A stretch of 64,000 nucleotides of DNA, from NCBI GenBank assembly GCA_002104985.1, contig MCGO01000011.1:372001-436000 (forward strand), given 5' to 3'. Below the pieces are notes generated by a model that searched no databases, was not told where the DNA came from, and saw nothing but the letters and a program-made list of their open reading frames with translations. This document shows positions 47,401-58,931 of the stretch, piece after piece; position 1 is the first letter of the stretch; every line of letters begins with the position of its first letter. The position numbers and the translations under genes are program-made. This DNA comes from Rhizoclosmatium globosum (lineage: Eukaryota > Chytridiomycota > Chytridiomycetes > Chytridiales > Chytriomycetaceae).

Positions 47401-50400
47401 CGCGGGCTTTGGTGAGAAGAGATGCATAATCATCTTTCAGGATTTTAGTGGCGACTTCAAGTGTTGTCTGGCTGGATGATAAAATGACTGTTGGGCGAAG
47501 TACCCAAGGTATTCCTGGAAGTGATGTTTCTTTGACGTAGAGGTCGAATCCGGGAGAATTTGTTTTGGAGAGTGAGGGAACTGAAGGTTGATGAGGTGTT
47601 TTGTCTCCAGGTTGGAACAAATTCTTGAATAAGTCAATCGACACGTATCCAGGCCAAAGCTCGTTCAATGTGCAAGGAGACTGATTCATTACGGTTGCTA
47701 GCTCTGAAGGGCTGAAAGACGCGTCCAAGTGACCCAAATACAAGTTTGGGGAAAGCAACACTGGCTCTTTGATCCATTTAAAACTGGCCTTATATAATTT
47801 GATCAATCGCTCTCTGTCAAACACAGACAGATCCATAGAGTCACTGCTTGACAACTCCTGAATAGTCTGGGACAGTTTCATTTGAATCTTGTCCAAAGTC
47901 GATCGTGAGTCTGAGAAGAAACGGAACCCAAACAGGGCATTCATATTGACTGCAGGATTTTGAGCACGTTCGAAATATAACGAAAAGAAGACCTGTGAAA
48001 TGGATGATATTAGGTGTCAATCAAGTCAAGTACGGAAATCACCACATACCTGAAGCATCAGAGGCAGCAATGAATGATAAACCTTGCATTCTACAATCTG
48101 TGTCGCCAAGCGATATATAGAAAACAAGGATAGGGGTTTTGGCAACTTTTTTACAACGCCATTCACTGACACTTGACTATCTTTAGACAGCTCATGACCA
48201 ATTTGCATTCTCATCTCACTTTCAACCTGCGTTTCAGCGATTAATGCCAAAAAGGCAAACCAGACAAATTCCGTCTCTGCTGCTGGTTGATTCCCACGCA
48301 TCGAACTCGGTATTGACGAATACCATTCAGAAGAAACGCCAGTGACAAGAGTTGGATATGACGACAAATATTCTCCAATAGTGTTTGCCACAGTGTATAA
48401 AGATTCGACAGGGTTCAGAAATGACATACTGTGAGAGGTGAACCTTTGATAAAGAGCAATCAGCCGTGCGTATTCTCGTTGAAACTCGTTCGTCAGAATG
48501 TGATATTGGTCATTTATAACAGAGATTTGAGCCAAACTGTCAAGGAGTTGGAGACAGGTTCGGTTATGAATCCAATCCGTGTCAGCGAACGCAACACGCG
48601 ACCATAATAAAAACCACTGCACAGTTGCAACAGTATTCGAGTGGCCAAAATTAAGGCCGAGTTTGGATGGTGAAAACAGCGACCTGGGACAGGCCTTCAA
48701 AAACGATGTGAAGAATGTTGTGAACGACTTGGTTCCAGTGAATTCAAAGCCTGGCTACATATTTAACACAACAGAAATTGTTGGATAAATCTCACCCTCT
48801 GTAAACGCGAACGCCAAAAACAACTCGTTCACCACGCAAGTAACAGCCTCATATCTTCCCTCATCCAACAGCAGCTGCATCATACTCCAACCGTCTCTTT
48901 CAAACGCAGCAATTGAATGGCCGACGTCTGAAATCATGAGCAAGGTGAATGCGGCTAGCGACTTGGTTTTCATCACACCTCGAAGGGTTGCTAGTTGGGC
49001 GCTTTCAAGGACTTCAAACGGTTTGTTTCTCATAACAGCATTCGAATCCAAGGCGTATGTATTCAAAGACGTTGGTTGTTGATACAAAGACAGACCAACA
49101 ACGAGATTCCTGGAAAGTTAATCAGACCCGAACAACATTGGAAATGAACTCACCAACACCAATCGTAGAACTCAGTCTCACCACTATTGATTGTTGGTAA
49201 CAAGCCTGAAAGCTCTCCTTTCCGTAACTTGGCTGTGGTTGACAATGCCGATGACACTGAAAACATTGGAACTTTTGCAACACGATCCAAATAAAGGTTA
49301 CAAAGTGACAGCGCCAAGAATCGATGAAAAGGCCGGGGAATAAACAGATCTGTGGATTGATGTTTTAGTCCCCAATTCAATCCGCCCAAAACGACTTTTG
49401 CCAGTTCAAATTTGTCACTTTTAAAGGAGTCTCGAAGCATGGCAATGAAACCGTCAAAGTCAGGCGTGTTGGGGCACCATAGGGTCAGAGGGAGCTTTTG
49501 GAATAGTGATATCGACAAGTGGCCCATCACCGCAAAATGCTTCCGAGTCCAAGAAACAACCAGAGAAATGAGTGATGGCTGGGTGTGACACAATGTGCTA
49601 AGCAGCTCACAAGATTCAAAATGGAGAGGGTCTCGGTACTCCACATCCAAGAAACCAAAGTAAAATACAACTTTAGCAATGATTTCTTTCAGACGCGATT
49701 GGTACCCTGAATCGGCCCCAGATGTACAAATTCGAACCAGAAAGGATAGCAAGTATTTTGCTTCAATGTCGTTGGATGCAATCATTTTGGCGACACCTGA
49801 TGGGTTGGATTCTTCAAAATTGCACAAATCGTGGGTGGATTCCATCTGCCTTCGAAGATTCCGGAGACTCAGAGGCTCTCCATTCAGAATTGAATTGACG
49901 AGGAAGAACTTCATGTGATCTAAAAAAGAATCTATAAATATTGCTGCAGCAATCCATCAAACACAAACCAGAGAGTATATCGCAAGGTAACGTCGTTAAA
50001 TATTCCCAGCTACCAGCACGCGTTCTGTTCAGCAGTATAGAAACAGCTCGCACAAAACATCCATCTAGTTCAGCTTGAACTGTTGTGCTCAGAGTCGAAT
50101 TCACAATCAGCTTGAAGTCAATTTGTGATGCCTCAAATGCTGTTTTCACCGAATCTTCCAATATTCTGATTACATTAACCTGAATATTGTTAGTCCAACT
50201 AAGTAATGGCATCAACACCTACCACAGCCCTTGCTATCGCCTTCAAAATATCGGAATACCGTCGAGATGAGAACAAGAACAAGCCTCTTGACAGCCGTTC
50301 AAGCACAAAGTTCGTCACTGCGAATACCCTCAACAAGTGGCGGTCTTTCGAAGTCCCAATAACACCTGTATCAGCTTTAAACAGAGTCAAGCATCCTTCC

Positions 50401-52017
50401 AGAAAGCTCCAATACATGGCTTCAAGATTAAACTGCTTCAAAATAAACAGTAATCTTCATCGCTCAAAACTGTGAGTTTGGCCTTAATCAAATCAACACC
50501 AGCAACTTCCGCATCCTTCACAACAATCCAATCCTCTGACTGTTCCAAGACCTTTAGTCCCTCTGCCAAGAACCGAGACTCAATGTCTTTTACGTGTTGT
50601 TCTTCTTGGAGCTCTTCGATTGGACTCAAGAAAATATGCAGTTCTGTGAGATATCCGTCAAGGAAAGAGTCTGTCCATGCGTGTGAAGGAGGGTGCCATT
50701 GAATATACCACGCACCCACGCGCCAATTCCTTGACAGCGGAGAACATGGAGAAGCAGGTAGCTATGGGTATGATTTGCCGATTTTGGAAGAAACCGACTA
50801 TATGCGATAACCAGCCACGAATATCGCGCATAAATATAGTAGAATCCATGAGAATTGGGGGTAATATTGGAGCTGAAGTATCGTCAATAGAATTCCTTTC
50901 GATTTCAGTCACGTCCTTCCTCCGTTCAAAGAAAAATAGAACGTCAATAAAGTACTTAAGCTTCTCAATATCGGAATCACGGAGATTTTTCAGGTTGTTC
51001 ATATCGTTGAGGTGTTCATCGATGTATGTTTGAATCCAGAGCTTCAGCATTTTCATTTGAAAGGATGCCTTTTTCTTTTCGTACAAATAGTTTGCGAGAG
51101 TCACTGTGAGAGTTGTTTTGAGCTGATCAAAATCATCTTCATTGAGAGCAGCCTTTTCTGATGTGACAACGTGAACAAGATTGACCCCATCCAAACAACG
51201 TGATGAGAACTTTTGAGATGACTTTTTGAGAATCCAAATTTTCGGCGCCAGAGAATCAATTGATGCTGTGAGAGATTTGACCTTTGCACTTGATACTTGA
51301 AATGTGGAGAAGGATCGTTCATATTCCAAGACAGCTTCAAAAAACTCGTCGCGTACAAGAATATATTTTGCGTTTTTTCGGAAATCATTGATGACTTTCG
51401 AATGAAGCTCTTGAAGCTCTGTGTTGACGTATATGTTTCCTAACCGTTGGTGTCAGTATTTTAAGGCCTCTTAGATGGAGCTTACCCAGGATTTCGTCCT
51501 CGAGTGGAATAGGAGTCGTGACAGTGAATAGTTTCTCGTGGAGCTCCATAGGCGGGGCCGACGGAGACGCCAACGTGGAAGAAGGGAACGCCACTTCTGC
51601 TTGGTTGAGTGTTGGAGGTGTCTCAACAAGAATGGCATCTTCCTCTTCGTCCATAAGCGAATCAAAGCGAGTGTATCCAAGTTCGTGCATATTCAGATCA
51701 GTCGCAGGATACAGCACGTCTGCGGGATGGATGAGTCGGGTGGATTCGAGGGTGGGGTACCCGATAGAATGCACATGATCTGCCGGCGGGGCAGATGGTT
51801 CTAAGAGAGCATCAAAGCTGTAGATTTGTTGCTGTTGTTGTTGCTGTTGCTGAAGCTGTTGAAGCTGAGGCGCCGTTGTCGTCGTCGTTGTCGTTGAAGC
51901 AGTGACTGGTTCTGGCTCTGGAATCGCGTCCGCAATCGCAACTGGTTGTTTCTGCGGCTTTAGTTTCTTTGTCTTTTTCTTGATGGAAGGTCGTTCGAGG
52001 AGGAGCTCTTCCTCCAT
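44438..52017 (-). CDS. EPG5: EPG5 homologue (autophagosome-lysosome tether)
   Basis: EPG5 is a very large Rab7-linked tether that lets autophagosomes fuse with late endosomes and lysosomes in animals. Here an N-terminal region with polyQ precedes about 2,300 residues of helical repeats in about ten exons. Matches recalled from human EPG5: LFQKLPLTLWCPNTPDF (human LFKELPLYLWQPSASE), VVLGGLNWGLKHQSTDL (human VILEGLNWGFAKQATL), WTAVTAVLQVPQLDSEGF (human WGPILVSLQVPELTMEEF), ERKCGGSCTGAAQF (human ECRGSSGKKCQGAA) and FRVFCKGYATFLAM (human FRVVARSMAAFLSV). The exon near 50.6-50.8 kb shows two reading-frame shifts (about 50774-50786 and 50714) best explained by missing single bases. The start is 46 bp from the TEL2 start. 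Confidence 0.8.
51828..51874. repeat. Polyglutamine-coding repeat near the EPG5 N terminus
   Basis: CAA/CAG-type triplets on the minus strand encode about 9 consecutive Gln plus interrupted QLQQLQQ units, next to a Thr run (TTTTTTT) coded by GTC/GTT triplets on the plus strand. It lies in the disordered N-terminal region. Confidence 0.8.
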
Positions 52018-52063
52018 TTCTAAATACTTCGTTTGGATTGGTTTGTTTGTTGTCTCAAAAAAG
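52018..52063. promoter_or_regulatory. 46-bp divergent region between EPG5 and TEL2
   Basis: Start codons at 52017 (minus) and 52064 (plus) leave 46 bp, made largely of GTTTGTTTGTTG-type repeats. A shared compact promoter is likely. Confidence 0.4.
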
Positions 52064-54619
52064 ATGGCCCAAGAAGCACAACTTAACACATGCATTGCCG
52101 CTCTGACTGCCGCTGCCTCAGAGTCAAACACCGAAGCAATCAAGACTTCAATTGGGAACAATGGATCTTTGACTGTTGCGGAAGCCCTGTCGCTTGCTTC
52201 GACTCTTTTGAACTCAACGGACTTCAATCCTGTTCCTCGCCAAGTCGACCGTCTATTGCTCGCAACGCTGTCTCTAGTTACCTCAAATCACTGGAGACGA
52301 AGCTCTGTGGAAGTCAAAGACGCTGCGAGAAAGCTGGTCCTGCTGAATAGCTATCAAACAAACACCTTCCATGCTCTATGTTCTCAGATCAGGCCAAACG
52401 TTGATATCTCTTTCTCGAAACGGTACAACTCTCTTTCAGTCGACGACCAGGACTCATATTGCGCATTGACAGATTCTTGCTTGGTTGAAGGACCTTCTCA
52501 AAGAAACATCAATCATATCGTTTGGTTCTGGAGACCGAGTTAAATGGAACCAATTCATTTCAGTATTGTGTGTTCTACCGGACAAGATTGCCAACGCGTA
52601 TAAAACTGGGATTGTTGATCCATTCTTTCATCCACAGTGAGTGGTGGAACGTTCCAATGACATTAAGTAACGAACTCGATATAGAGTCTTCTATCCATTT
52701 GTGATGTCGAGTATCCTGAACGTCAAAATCATGCCCGTTGGAGACGAAACGCTGTGCGCCATTCTCTTTTCAAAACTCTGTCGATTGAATTATTACAAGC
52801 AGTTCGCTAAGCTGCTGGTTGATTACCATCTTAAAGATTCAAAGTTTGATTACTCGAATATTGTCAGTAAGATAGATCTGGATCAGCTCCAGAGACTCAC
52901 CGTAGCACTTGTTGGGGAGCTTTCCACTCGAAATTGTTCCAGTAAGAACGTCAAATTATTAAGTTTATTTGGCTCACTTTTGTATCTTAGCGGACACTTC
53001 AACGCAAGTTCTCCTCACCATTTTCCCTTCCACACTTTTGAACACATCACCACACCTTCAATCCATATTACTGAACCATACACCTCTCACGAAAGCCGAA
53101 ACATTAACCAGTTACATTCACATAATTTTCAATTATTATTCCACCTTTCCGCCATCTTCACCTCTATCCTCAGAATCTGTCCTCGTGGCATTAGTTTCTC
53201 TTTGGTCGTCACCGTCATTCATTGAAAATTCACTAGTTTCTGATCACTTCACTCTAACATGTGCAGTTCTCATTGGTCTCAGCCATGCCAAAAAGTTGGA
53301 AGCTGACCAAAAGTTGGAATCGGCTTTTATGAAGGGTGTTCAAGGATACTTATCATCAACTTCAGTGATTAAGCGAACACGCGGGATGGTTGTGGGCGAA
53401 TTATTGATGTCAAAATTGAGGCCCGAGATGCCATTGAATTTCGATGTTGATGAGACAGACGAAGTTCGAATGTTGCGAAAGTTGGCCAAAGGCGAATCAG
53501 CTGGTGAACCAAGTTCAAAAAGTAACACAAATAGTTCTGTTTCAGTGCCGCAAACAAAGACGGAGGTTGTTGACGAATCGGAAGATGAGGAGGAATTGGC
53601 TCCACTTCCGAATCCGGATTCACGTATCAATTCTAAAAAGCCAATGTAAGATCCGTAACCTTTTACTTAAGTTGAATTTACGCAATTTAATCACTTGAAA
53701 ACAGATATCTCCGGGATTGTATGGCGAACCTCAGAATTGAAGATCCAGATGTTCAAGACCTTGCTCTCAAAACGCTTCCCAACTTAATCACTATGGCTGA
53801 TACGAGTGATTTAGCTGATGTGTTTGATACACTCTGTCAACAGCTCTTACTACTTCAAAATCCTTACGATATGGCAGATTTTGATTTGTTTGTTCAAGAA
53901 TCTATGGTCTGCTTAGGCGTTCGACTACCCAAATTGACTGCAAAGGCTTTAAATGAGGCTTTGGTTTCCGATGAAAAGTCGTTGATGAGTCGACTGGCAA
54001 TTTTGAGGTGGATGACGTTTATTGTGGCAGTTGGCACAAAGCGAGGAAGCTTGGTGAGTTTGTATTTTATGTAATCCATTCGCTTATCTATGCATAGGCT
54101 CAAGAGAATACTTCTGCACTGGTTAAGAAATCAACTGAGAAAGTTGCATTCGCAAACAGTTTCCCTGATTTCTTCTTCCCATTAATTGACAACTTTCCGT
54201 ACATGTGAGTTGTAATTTGAATTGAGCTTAACACTAAAATACTTCGTAGCAATTCATTGCACTCCTCGACTGGCCTGTCGCACAACGCACTCCTTGACTC
54301 ATACCTGAAAACAACCGCCCTTATTCTCAAGTGTGCCGAAAACTCAATTCACAGTTTACGTATGGCGCATGATCTATTTGAAATTCTTCCTACTATTGAA
54401 TATTTGCAGCAAGATGGAAATGCAAGAAACTCTATCTTGCTTGCGTTCAACATAATACTGTCAGTGGTTCCACCTGCTTTATTTGCAGATGAAATGGGTG
54501 GAAGGGAAGCTATAAATCGTGCAGTTTGGTTTTTACAAGGGGCAATTAAGGGCGAAAATGACGAGGAGAGGGTCGAGAGGGCAGAAAGTTTATGCGAGAG
54601 ACTGAAAGTAATGGCTTAA
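52064..54619 (+). CDS. TEL2: Telomere length regulation protein TEL2 (TELO2)
   Basis: TEL2 is the central subunit of the TTT complex that stabilises PIK-related kinases. The N-terminal solenoid starts MAQEAQLNTCIAALTAAASE and continues WLKDLLKETSIISFGSGDR and IANAYKTGIVDPFFHPQ. The conserved Telomere_reg-2 region is in the later exons: RTRGMVVGELLMSKLRPEM, PLNFDVDETDEVRMLRKL, an acidic linker (ESEDEEELAPLPNPDSR), then KKPIYLRDCMANLRIEDPD and SDEKSLMSRLAILRWMTFIV. Human TELO2 has the parallel PVYVRDCIEAL and SLRQRMDILDVL. The acidic linker resembles the CK2-phosphorylated, R2TP-binding segment. The junction after FSKR near 52420 is off phase, so either a 34-bp intron or a missing base is involved there. 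Confidence 0.8.
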
Positions 54620-54733
54620 TTGGTTAGCAATATAAGATGTATACTTAATTATTGTTGTGTAATGATGAGTCAAGACAAGACAACGCCTCCTCCCGCATGA
54701 AAAAATCCAAGAACACCAAAAAACACTCACAAA

Positions 54734-55331
54734 ATGCCATTTGACGACGCTCTCCCATACACGAAGCCAGCAGCAACGACGCGTGTAATTTGTGTTGCAC
54801 TTGATGAATCAAAGGTAAGAAAGCTTCAAACCTTGCCACACGATTCCAACTCAAATTATGATTCAGTTCGCCGAAACAGCGTTCAACTGGAGCGTGAACC
54901 ACCTTTGCCGCAACTCCTCAGAATCCAATGGAGTACTTGACGAGATCGTTCTCCTCCACGTTCGCGCGCCACCACCCAAACTCATTATCCCTTCCGGAAA
55001 CGACATGTTCGCCGAAGCAATCATATACTCCAACGAAGACTACTTCAATTGGATGAATGAGCAGTCTCGCATTGCGTCGCACAACATGTTGAAGAAATTT
55101 GCGTATCGGTTGATGGAACAGAATAAGGGGGTTGTAGTTCGGTGTATTGCACTTGTTGGAGACCCAAGAACGGAGCTTGTTGAAGCTGCCAAGAGCTTGA
55201 ATGCTGAGATGATGGTAGTTGGAACGCGTGGAATGGGGTTGATTCAGAAAGCAATGATTGGAAGTGTTTCTGACCATTTATTGCATCATTTGGAATGCCC
55301 TGTTATTGTAGTACGCGCGGAGCAAGTTTGA
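54734..55331 (+). CDS. Universal stress protein domain protein, tandem copy 1
   Basis: Small USP-fold protein (about 180 residues), two exons: 54734-54812 and about 54865-55331. Blocks: TRVICVALDESK, then after the intron FAETAFNWSVNHLCRNS, DEIVLLHVRAPPPKL, GVVVRCIALVGDPRTELVEA, EMMVVGTRGMGLIQKAMIGS and VSDHLLHHLECPVIVVRAEQ. The G-x2-G-x9-G-S ATP-binding loop (GTRGMGLIQKAMIGS) is complete. It is followed 50-115 bp later by a close paralog. In copy 1 an intron interrupts the codons just after DESK; copy 2 lacks it. Confidence 0.85.
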
Positions 55332-55446
55332 ATAATATATTCTCGAATGTTCTCATAATACAGTACTTATGTAAGTCAGTATGACTCAAGGCGCCTCAGT
55401 TCATAAGAAATTTCGTCAAAATCAACCAATTCATAAACTCCACAAA

Positions 55447-55992
55447 ATGCCATACGTCGACGTCTTTCCATACTCGAAGCCAGAAGCTCAAACGCGCGTA
55501 ATCTGCGTTGCGCTGGATGAATCAAAGTATGCAGAAGCAGCATTCAACTGGTGTCTGAAGCATCTGTGCCGCAACTCAGCAGAATCAAACGGGCTCATTG
55601 ATGAAATCGTACTTCTTCACGTTCGTCAGCTGCCATTAAAACTATCAACGTCTTTGGGAGATGATATGATTCCAGATGCAACAGTTTATTCAAATGAAGA
55701 ATACGTAAACTGGGCGAACCAACAATCTTTGGTTGGATCTCAGGAGCTGCTCAAGAAATATGGAAACAGGTTGATGGACTTGAACAAAGGCGTTGTGATA
55801 CGTTGTGTTTCTTTGACTGGAGACCCAAGAGCAGAGCTTGTTGACGCTGCCAAGAACTTGAAAGCTGAGATGATGGTAGTTGGTACGCGCGGAATGGGGT
55901 TGATTAGGAAAGCTATGATTGGAAGCGTTTCTGACCATTTATTGCATCATTTGGAATGCCCCGTTATTGTAGTACGCGCGGAGCAAGCATAG
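55447..55992 (+). CDS. Universal stress protein domain protein, tandem copy 2 (intronless)
   Basis: Paralog of the preceding gene. The start at 55447 (MPYVDVFPYSKPEAQ) matches the start of copy 1; an upstream in-frame ATG at 55381 would add 22 residues. TRVICVALDESKYAEAAFNW runs without an intron. The ATP loop GTRGMGLIRKAMIGS is intact. The last 120 nt of the coding region are about 94 percent identical to copy 1, whereas the first 80 nt are only about 70-75 percent identical by eye. A cytosolic stress or nucleotide-sensing role is the family expectation. Confidence 0.85.
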   Translation: MPYVDVFPYSKPEAQTRVICVALDESKYAEAAFNWCLKHLCRNSAESNGLIDEIVLLHVRQLPLKLSTSLGDDMIPDATVYSNEEYVNWANQQSLVGSQELLKKYGNRLMDLNKGVVIRCVSLTGDPRAELVDAAKNLKAEMMVVGTRGMGLIRKAMIGSVSDHLLHHLECPVIVVRAEQA

Positions 55993-56233
55993 TTGACTAA
56001 GAAAAAAGCCTCCATATTCAAATAAATATTCTTTCAAGCTATTTTATTGAATAGAAGCAAGAGAGGAAAACTAACGGCAAGATCATATTCATGGGGTTGG
56101 ACTAAAACCAGCAAAGGATTCGCCCGTTCAACACGAATATCCCCAACCATTCTCACACTCAAAACATTCAATCAAACCATAAATAGCCCATCTCGCAAAC
56201 GCCAATAATCCCACCATACATAAAAACACGACA

Positions 56234-57843
56234 TCATTTCTTCCCCCCACTATTCCCCACCGGTGTTTTCCCGTTCTTATTTGACATGGCTGTAGGCTGC
56301 TGTTGTGTAGAGGCAATGACAGGCTGCTGTTGCTGCGGAAGAGGTTCGGATTCATCTTCGCTGGTCTTTTCAGTTACAATTGACTGTCCAGGCGCAGGCA
56401 CTTTTGTCATGGGCACTGAGACAGGATTCTCATACACGAGCAACCGTTTTCGAAGTTCGTTTCTCTCCGCTTGAAGGGCCTGAAAATTGTTAGTATCAGA
56501 ACTTCATGAGCAAGTATTCACAAACACATACCCGACAAAGCCCCTCCAGCTTCTCCTTCCCAAACCTTGCTGCATCGATAATTTTACGAGTCTTGTTCCG
56601 CTCTTGCGCGATTTGAATCATACTGTTGTTGATTGCCTCCAAACGCGCTTTCAAATTCACGTTATCCGTCTCCAAACGCTTCGTCTTCATAGTCATGGCC
56701 TCCATTTCAATGCGGAATGTAGAAAATAATTCATTGCTTTTGTTGAGAGTTTCTTCCACCTAGAAATTTCCAGTTATGAGTCAACAGACTGTAAAAACTG
56801 AACAAGAAAACATACCTGACGGAACTTGTCAACATAGATCTGTAACTGCCTCCTCAAATCCCTCTCCGTGCTCAAGAAGCTCGCCACTTGGGACCGTAAA
56901 CCAAGAACTCTTTCCGCCTCCTGGTTCGTCATTTGCCGTTGACTTTCCAAGCGCGACTCCAACAACCTCATCTCCATTTCATTGGTCTTGATGACTGCCT
57001 CAAACTGCTTCTCACGCGCACTCCATTGAGAGAAGAAGTTGAGCAGTTTGTCTTTGATGGCAGAGTCGTACACGCTCGCGATAGAGATGGAGTCGGTTGT
57101 TTCAGGGGAATCTGGAATGCCCACGACGGTCTTTACTTGCGTGATTTCGGAACGGATCTCAGAGATAGTTGAGACAAATTTTGTGGAGAGTTCTTCGCGT
57201 TGCTGTTGTTGGGATTGAATGATTGCTTCGCATTTATCCTGTTACGAGCATTGAAAAAGGGGTTGGTTGGAGAGTTGGGTAAGAGTTAGCAAAGCACTCA
57301 AGATTCAGAACTGCCAAACCTTAATTCGTTTGTTTTCTTTCTGTAACTCTCGACATATGTTCTCCACTTTTTGCTTCTGAATGTTGACTTTATGTAGGTC
57401 AGCCTTCATAGCTTCTTTCTCCTTCTTTTCGGCGTCTTGGCGCTTGAGCAGTTTCAAAGACTCCCGCTCCATACGCTTATTTTGCTGATACTGAATTGGC
57501 AGGTGGGAGAATCAGGTTGAAGAAGAGATGCACGCAGGTTAGAGCCTTCATTTTATAGCTGAAGGGGTAGGTAGGTTTGACAACTCACGAGCTCCAAGTA
57601 CTTTTGCTGGATGAGTTTGAGACGCTCTTCCGCAGGCCGATGGCTCTCCGTGATAATCATAATCTCCCTCGTTTCTTTCTTAACGAGTTTGGCTGATTTG
57701 TCGGCAAATGTTTGTTTGGGTTAGTTTCACTGACCCGGCGGGACTCGGAGCAGCTCACCAATGATGCGGTCTTCTTCCTCTTGCTGCTCCCGGGTCATTT
57801 CAAGATGCGAGATGGTGGATGTGATGGACGAGAGCTGGTCCAT
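56234..57843 (-). CDS. Taxilin family coiled-coil protein
   Basis: Taxilins are long coiled-coil proteins that bind syntaxins and the nascent polypeptide-associated complex and act in vesicle traffic. About seven exons from MDQLSSITSTISHLEMTREQ to a Gln-rich tail. The core is continuous heptads: ERLKLIQQKYLELQYQQNKR, VENICRELQKENKRIK, REKQFEAVIKTNEMEMRLLE and LRRQLQIYVDKFRQ. The signature region is ETLNKSNELFSTFRIEMEAM, then TKRLETDNVNLKARLEAINN and KLEGLCRALQAERNELRKRL, matching animal taxilin (EVLTKSNEVFQTFRQEM, KLESLCRALQEER). About 430 residues, shorter at the N terminus than animal taxilins. Confidence 0.85.
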
Positions 57844-58052
57844 TCGGGTTCCCCTTCGATGTTGTGTGTGTGAAATCGAAGAAAGAAAAGAGAAGATATA
57901 GACAATTTGAATAGAACTTCAATTATATAGTAACCACTTCTTTCTCACTCCCTTTCATTCATTATTCACAAGCAGTATGAGATATCCCAAACTCGAACTC
58001 CCCCAAACTTGAACATTCATATCATGCAACTTCTTATTTTACGCTCATTCAA

Positions 58053-58825
58053 CTACTTGGACCATTTACTCCATAGAACCCAAATGCAAATCAACAAAAT
58101 AACAACCAGAATAGCCATCGTACACGTTTGTTGGCCATGCGGTGTTGATAACATTTGCTGCACTCGTCGGGAAGATGACTTGAGACCATCGCCGACTTGA
58201 TTGAAAGAATGTTGCATATCTTCAAGGAATCTGTGATAAATGACATAGATATGTGAAAAGGTCAGATTATGTGTCTGATTCAGAGAGTGTGTGAAGGGAG
58301 AAGAGCTTCACCTGTTTTGATCATTCACATTATCATGCAGGTTTATCGAAATCTGTATGATGATAATTGAATTAGTTACAGATACATAGAAGGAGGACGT
58401 AGGGATTGTGTTCTCCGCCCAACCCCTTCATCAACTGATTTGCTGTAGCCACGAAAGTATATTATCCATTGTATCAGCGATCGTTATATCTTCTGCTGTG
58501 TAGAGGATGCGATTCGGGAGGCACCCTTGTGACATTCCAAAGTTCCAGGCCTTAAGCCAATATTGCATCCACAGCCTCATCCCTCATCTCTCTCATCACA
58601 TCATCTTCAGATATACTTTGCGCACAAGTAATCAATGGTTCGTACCCCTTTAATTGCTCTGATTTTAGCGTGGAGGGCGTTGACGCTTTCATCATTTTGA
58701 GACTCCAGCAGCGAGGCCGCCTGATCATCTGCTACGTAGTTGCTGCTGCTTCCATATCGATTTCGGTTGTTTGCTGTGGTGGGTGATGACCAGCCGGTGC
58801 TGCTAGATGAACTGCCTCCTTGCAT
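58053..58825 (-). CDS. BET1: BET1-type Qc-SNARE
   Basis: Bet1 is a SNARE for ER-to-Golgi vesicle fusion. The start MQGGSSSSSTGWSSPTTANN is followed by NRNRYGSSSNYVADDQAASL and LESQNDESVNALHAKIRAIKG, the first half of the SNARE motif. After a large intron (about 280 bp) comes ISINLHDNVNDQNR, then FLEDMQHSFNQVGDGLKSSS, and a single C-terminal anchor (MAILVVILLICIWVLW). The central layer glutamine lies in NVNDQNRF as expected. About three residues seem to be missing between IKG and ISINL compared with other Bet1 proteins, so a micro-exon inside the large intron is possible. About 130 residues. Confidence 0.85.
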
Positions 58826-58931
58826 ATTGTTTTTGAGTGAGAGATTGTGATGTTCCAAAAACAAACCAAGTGGACTAATCAACAGTTAACTCCGCGAGCA
58901 GTATATATGAGAAAGGGAAGGGAGGATCCAT

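Noticed and set aside
50705..50720. An 8-bp tandem duplication (GCGTGGGT then GCGTGG) as the cause of the EPG5 frame shift
   Set aside because: One missing G in the GGG run explains the shift more simply and keeps the W..IQ alignment.
50690..50830. Reading the EPG5 frame changes as two very short introns (51 and 38 bp)
   Set aside because: Both would be in phase, but they delete residues that align almost without gaps to human EPG5 (GWLSHIVGFFQNR and YIQW regions), so missing bases fit better. The splice option cannot be fully excluded.
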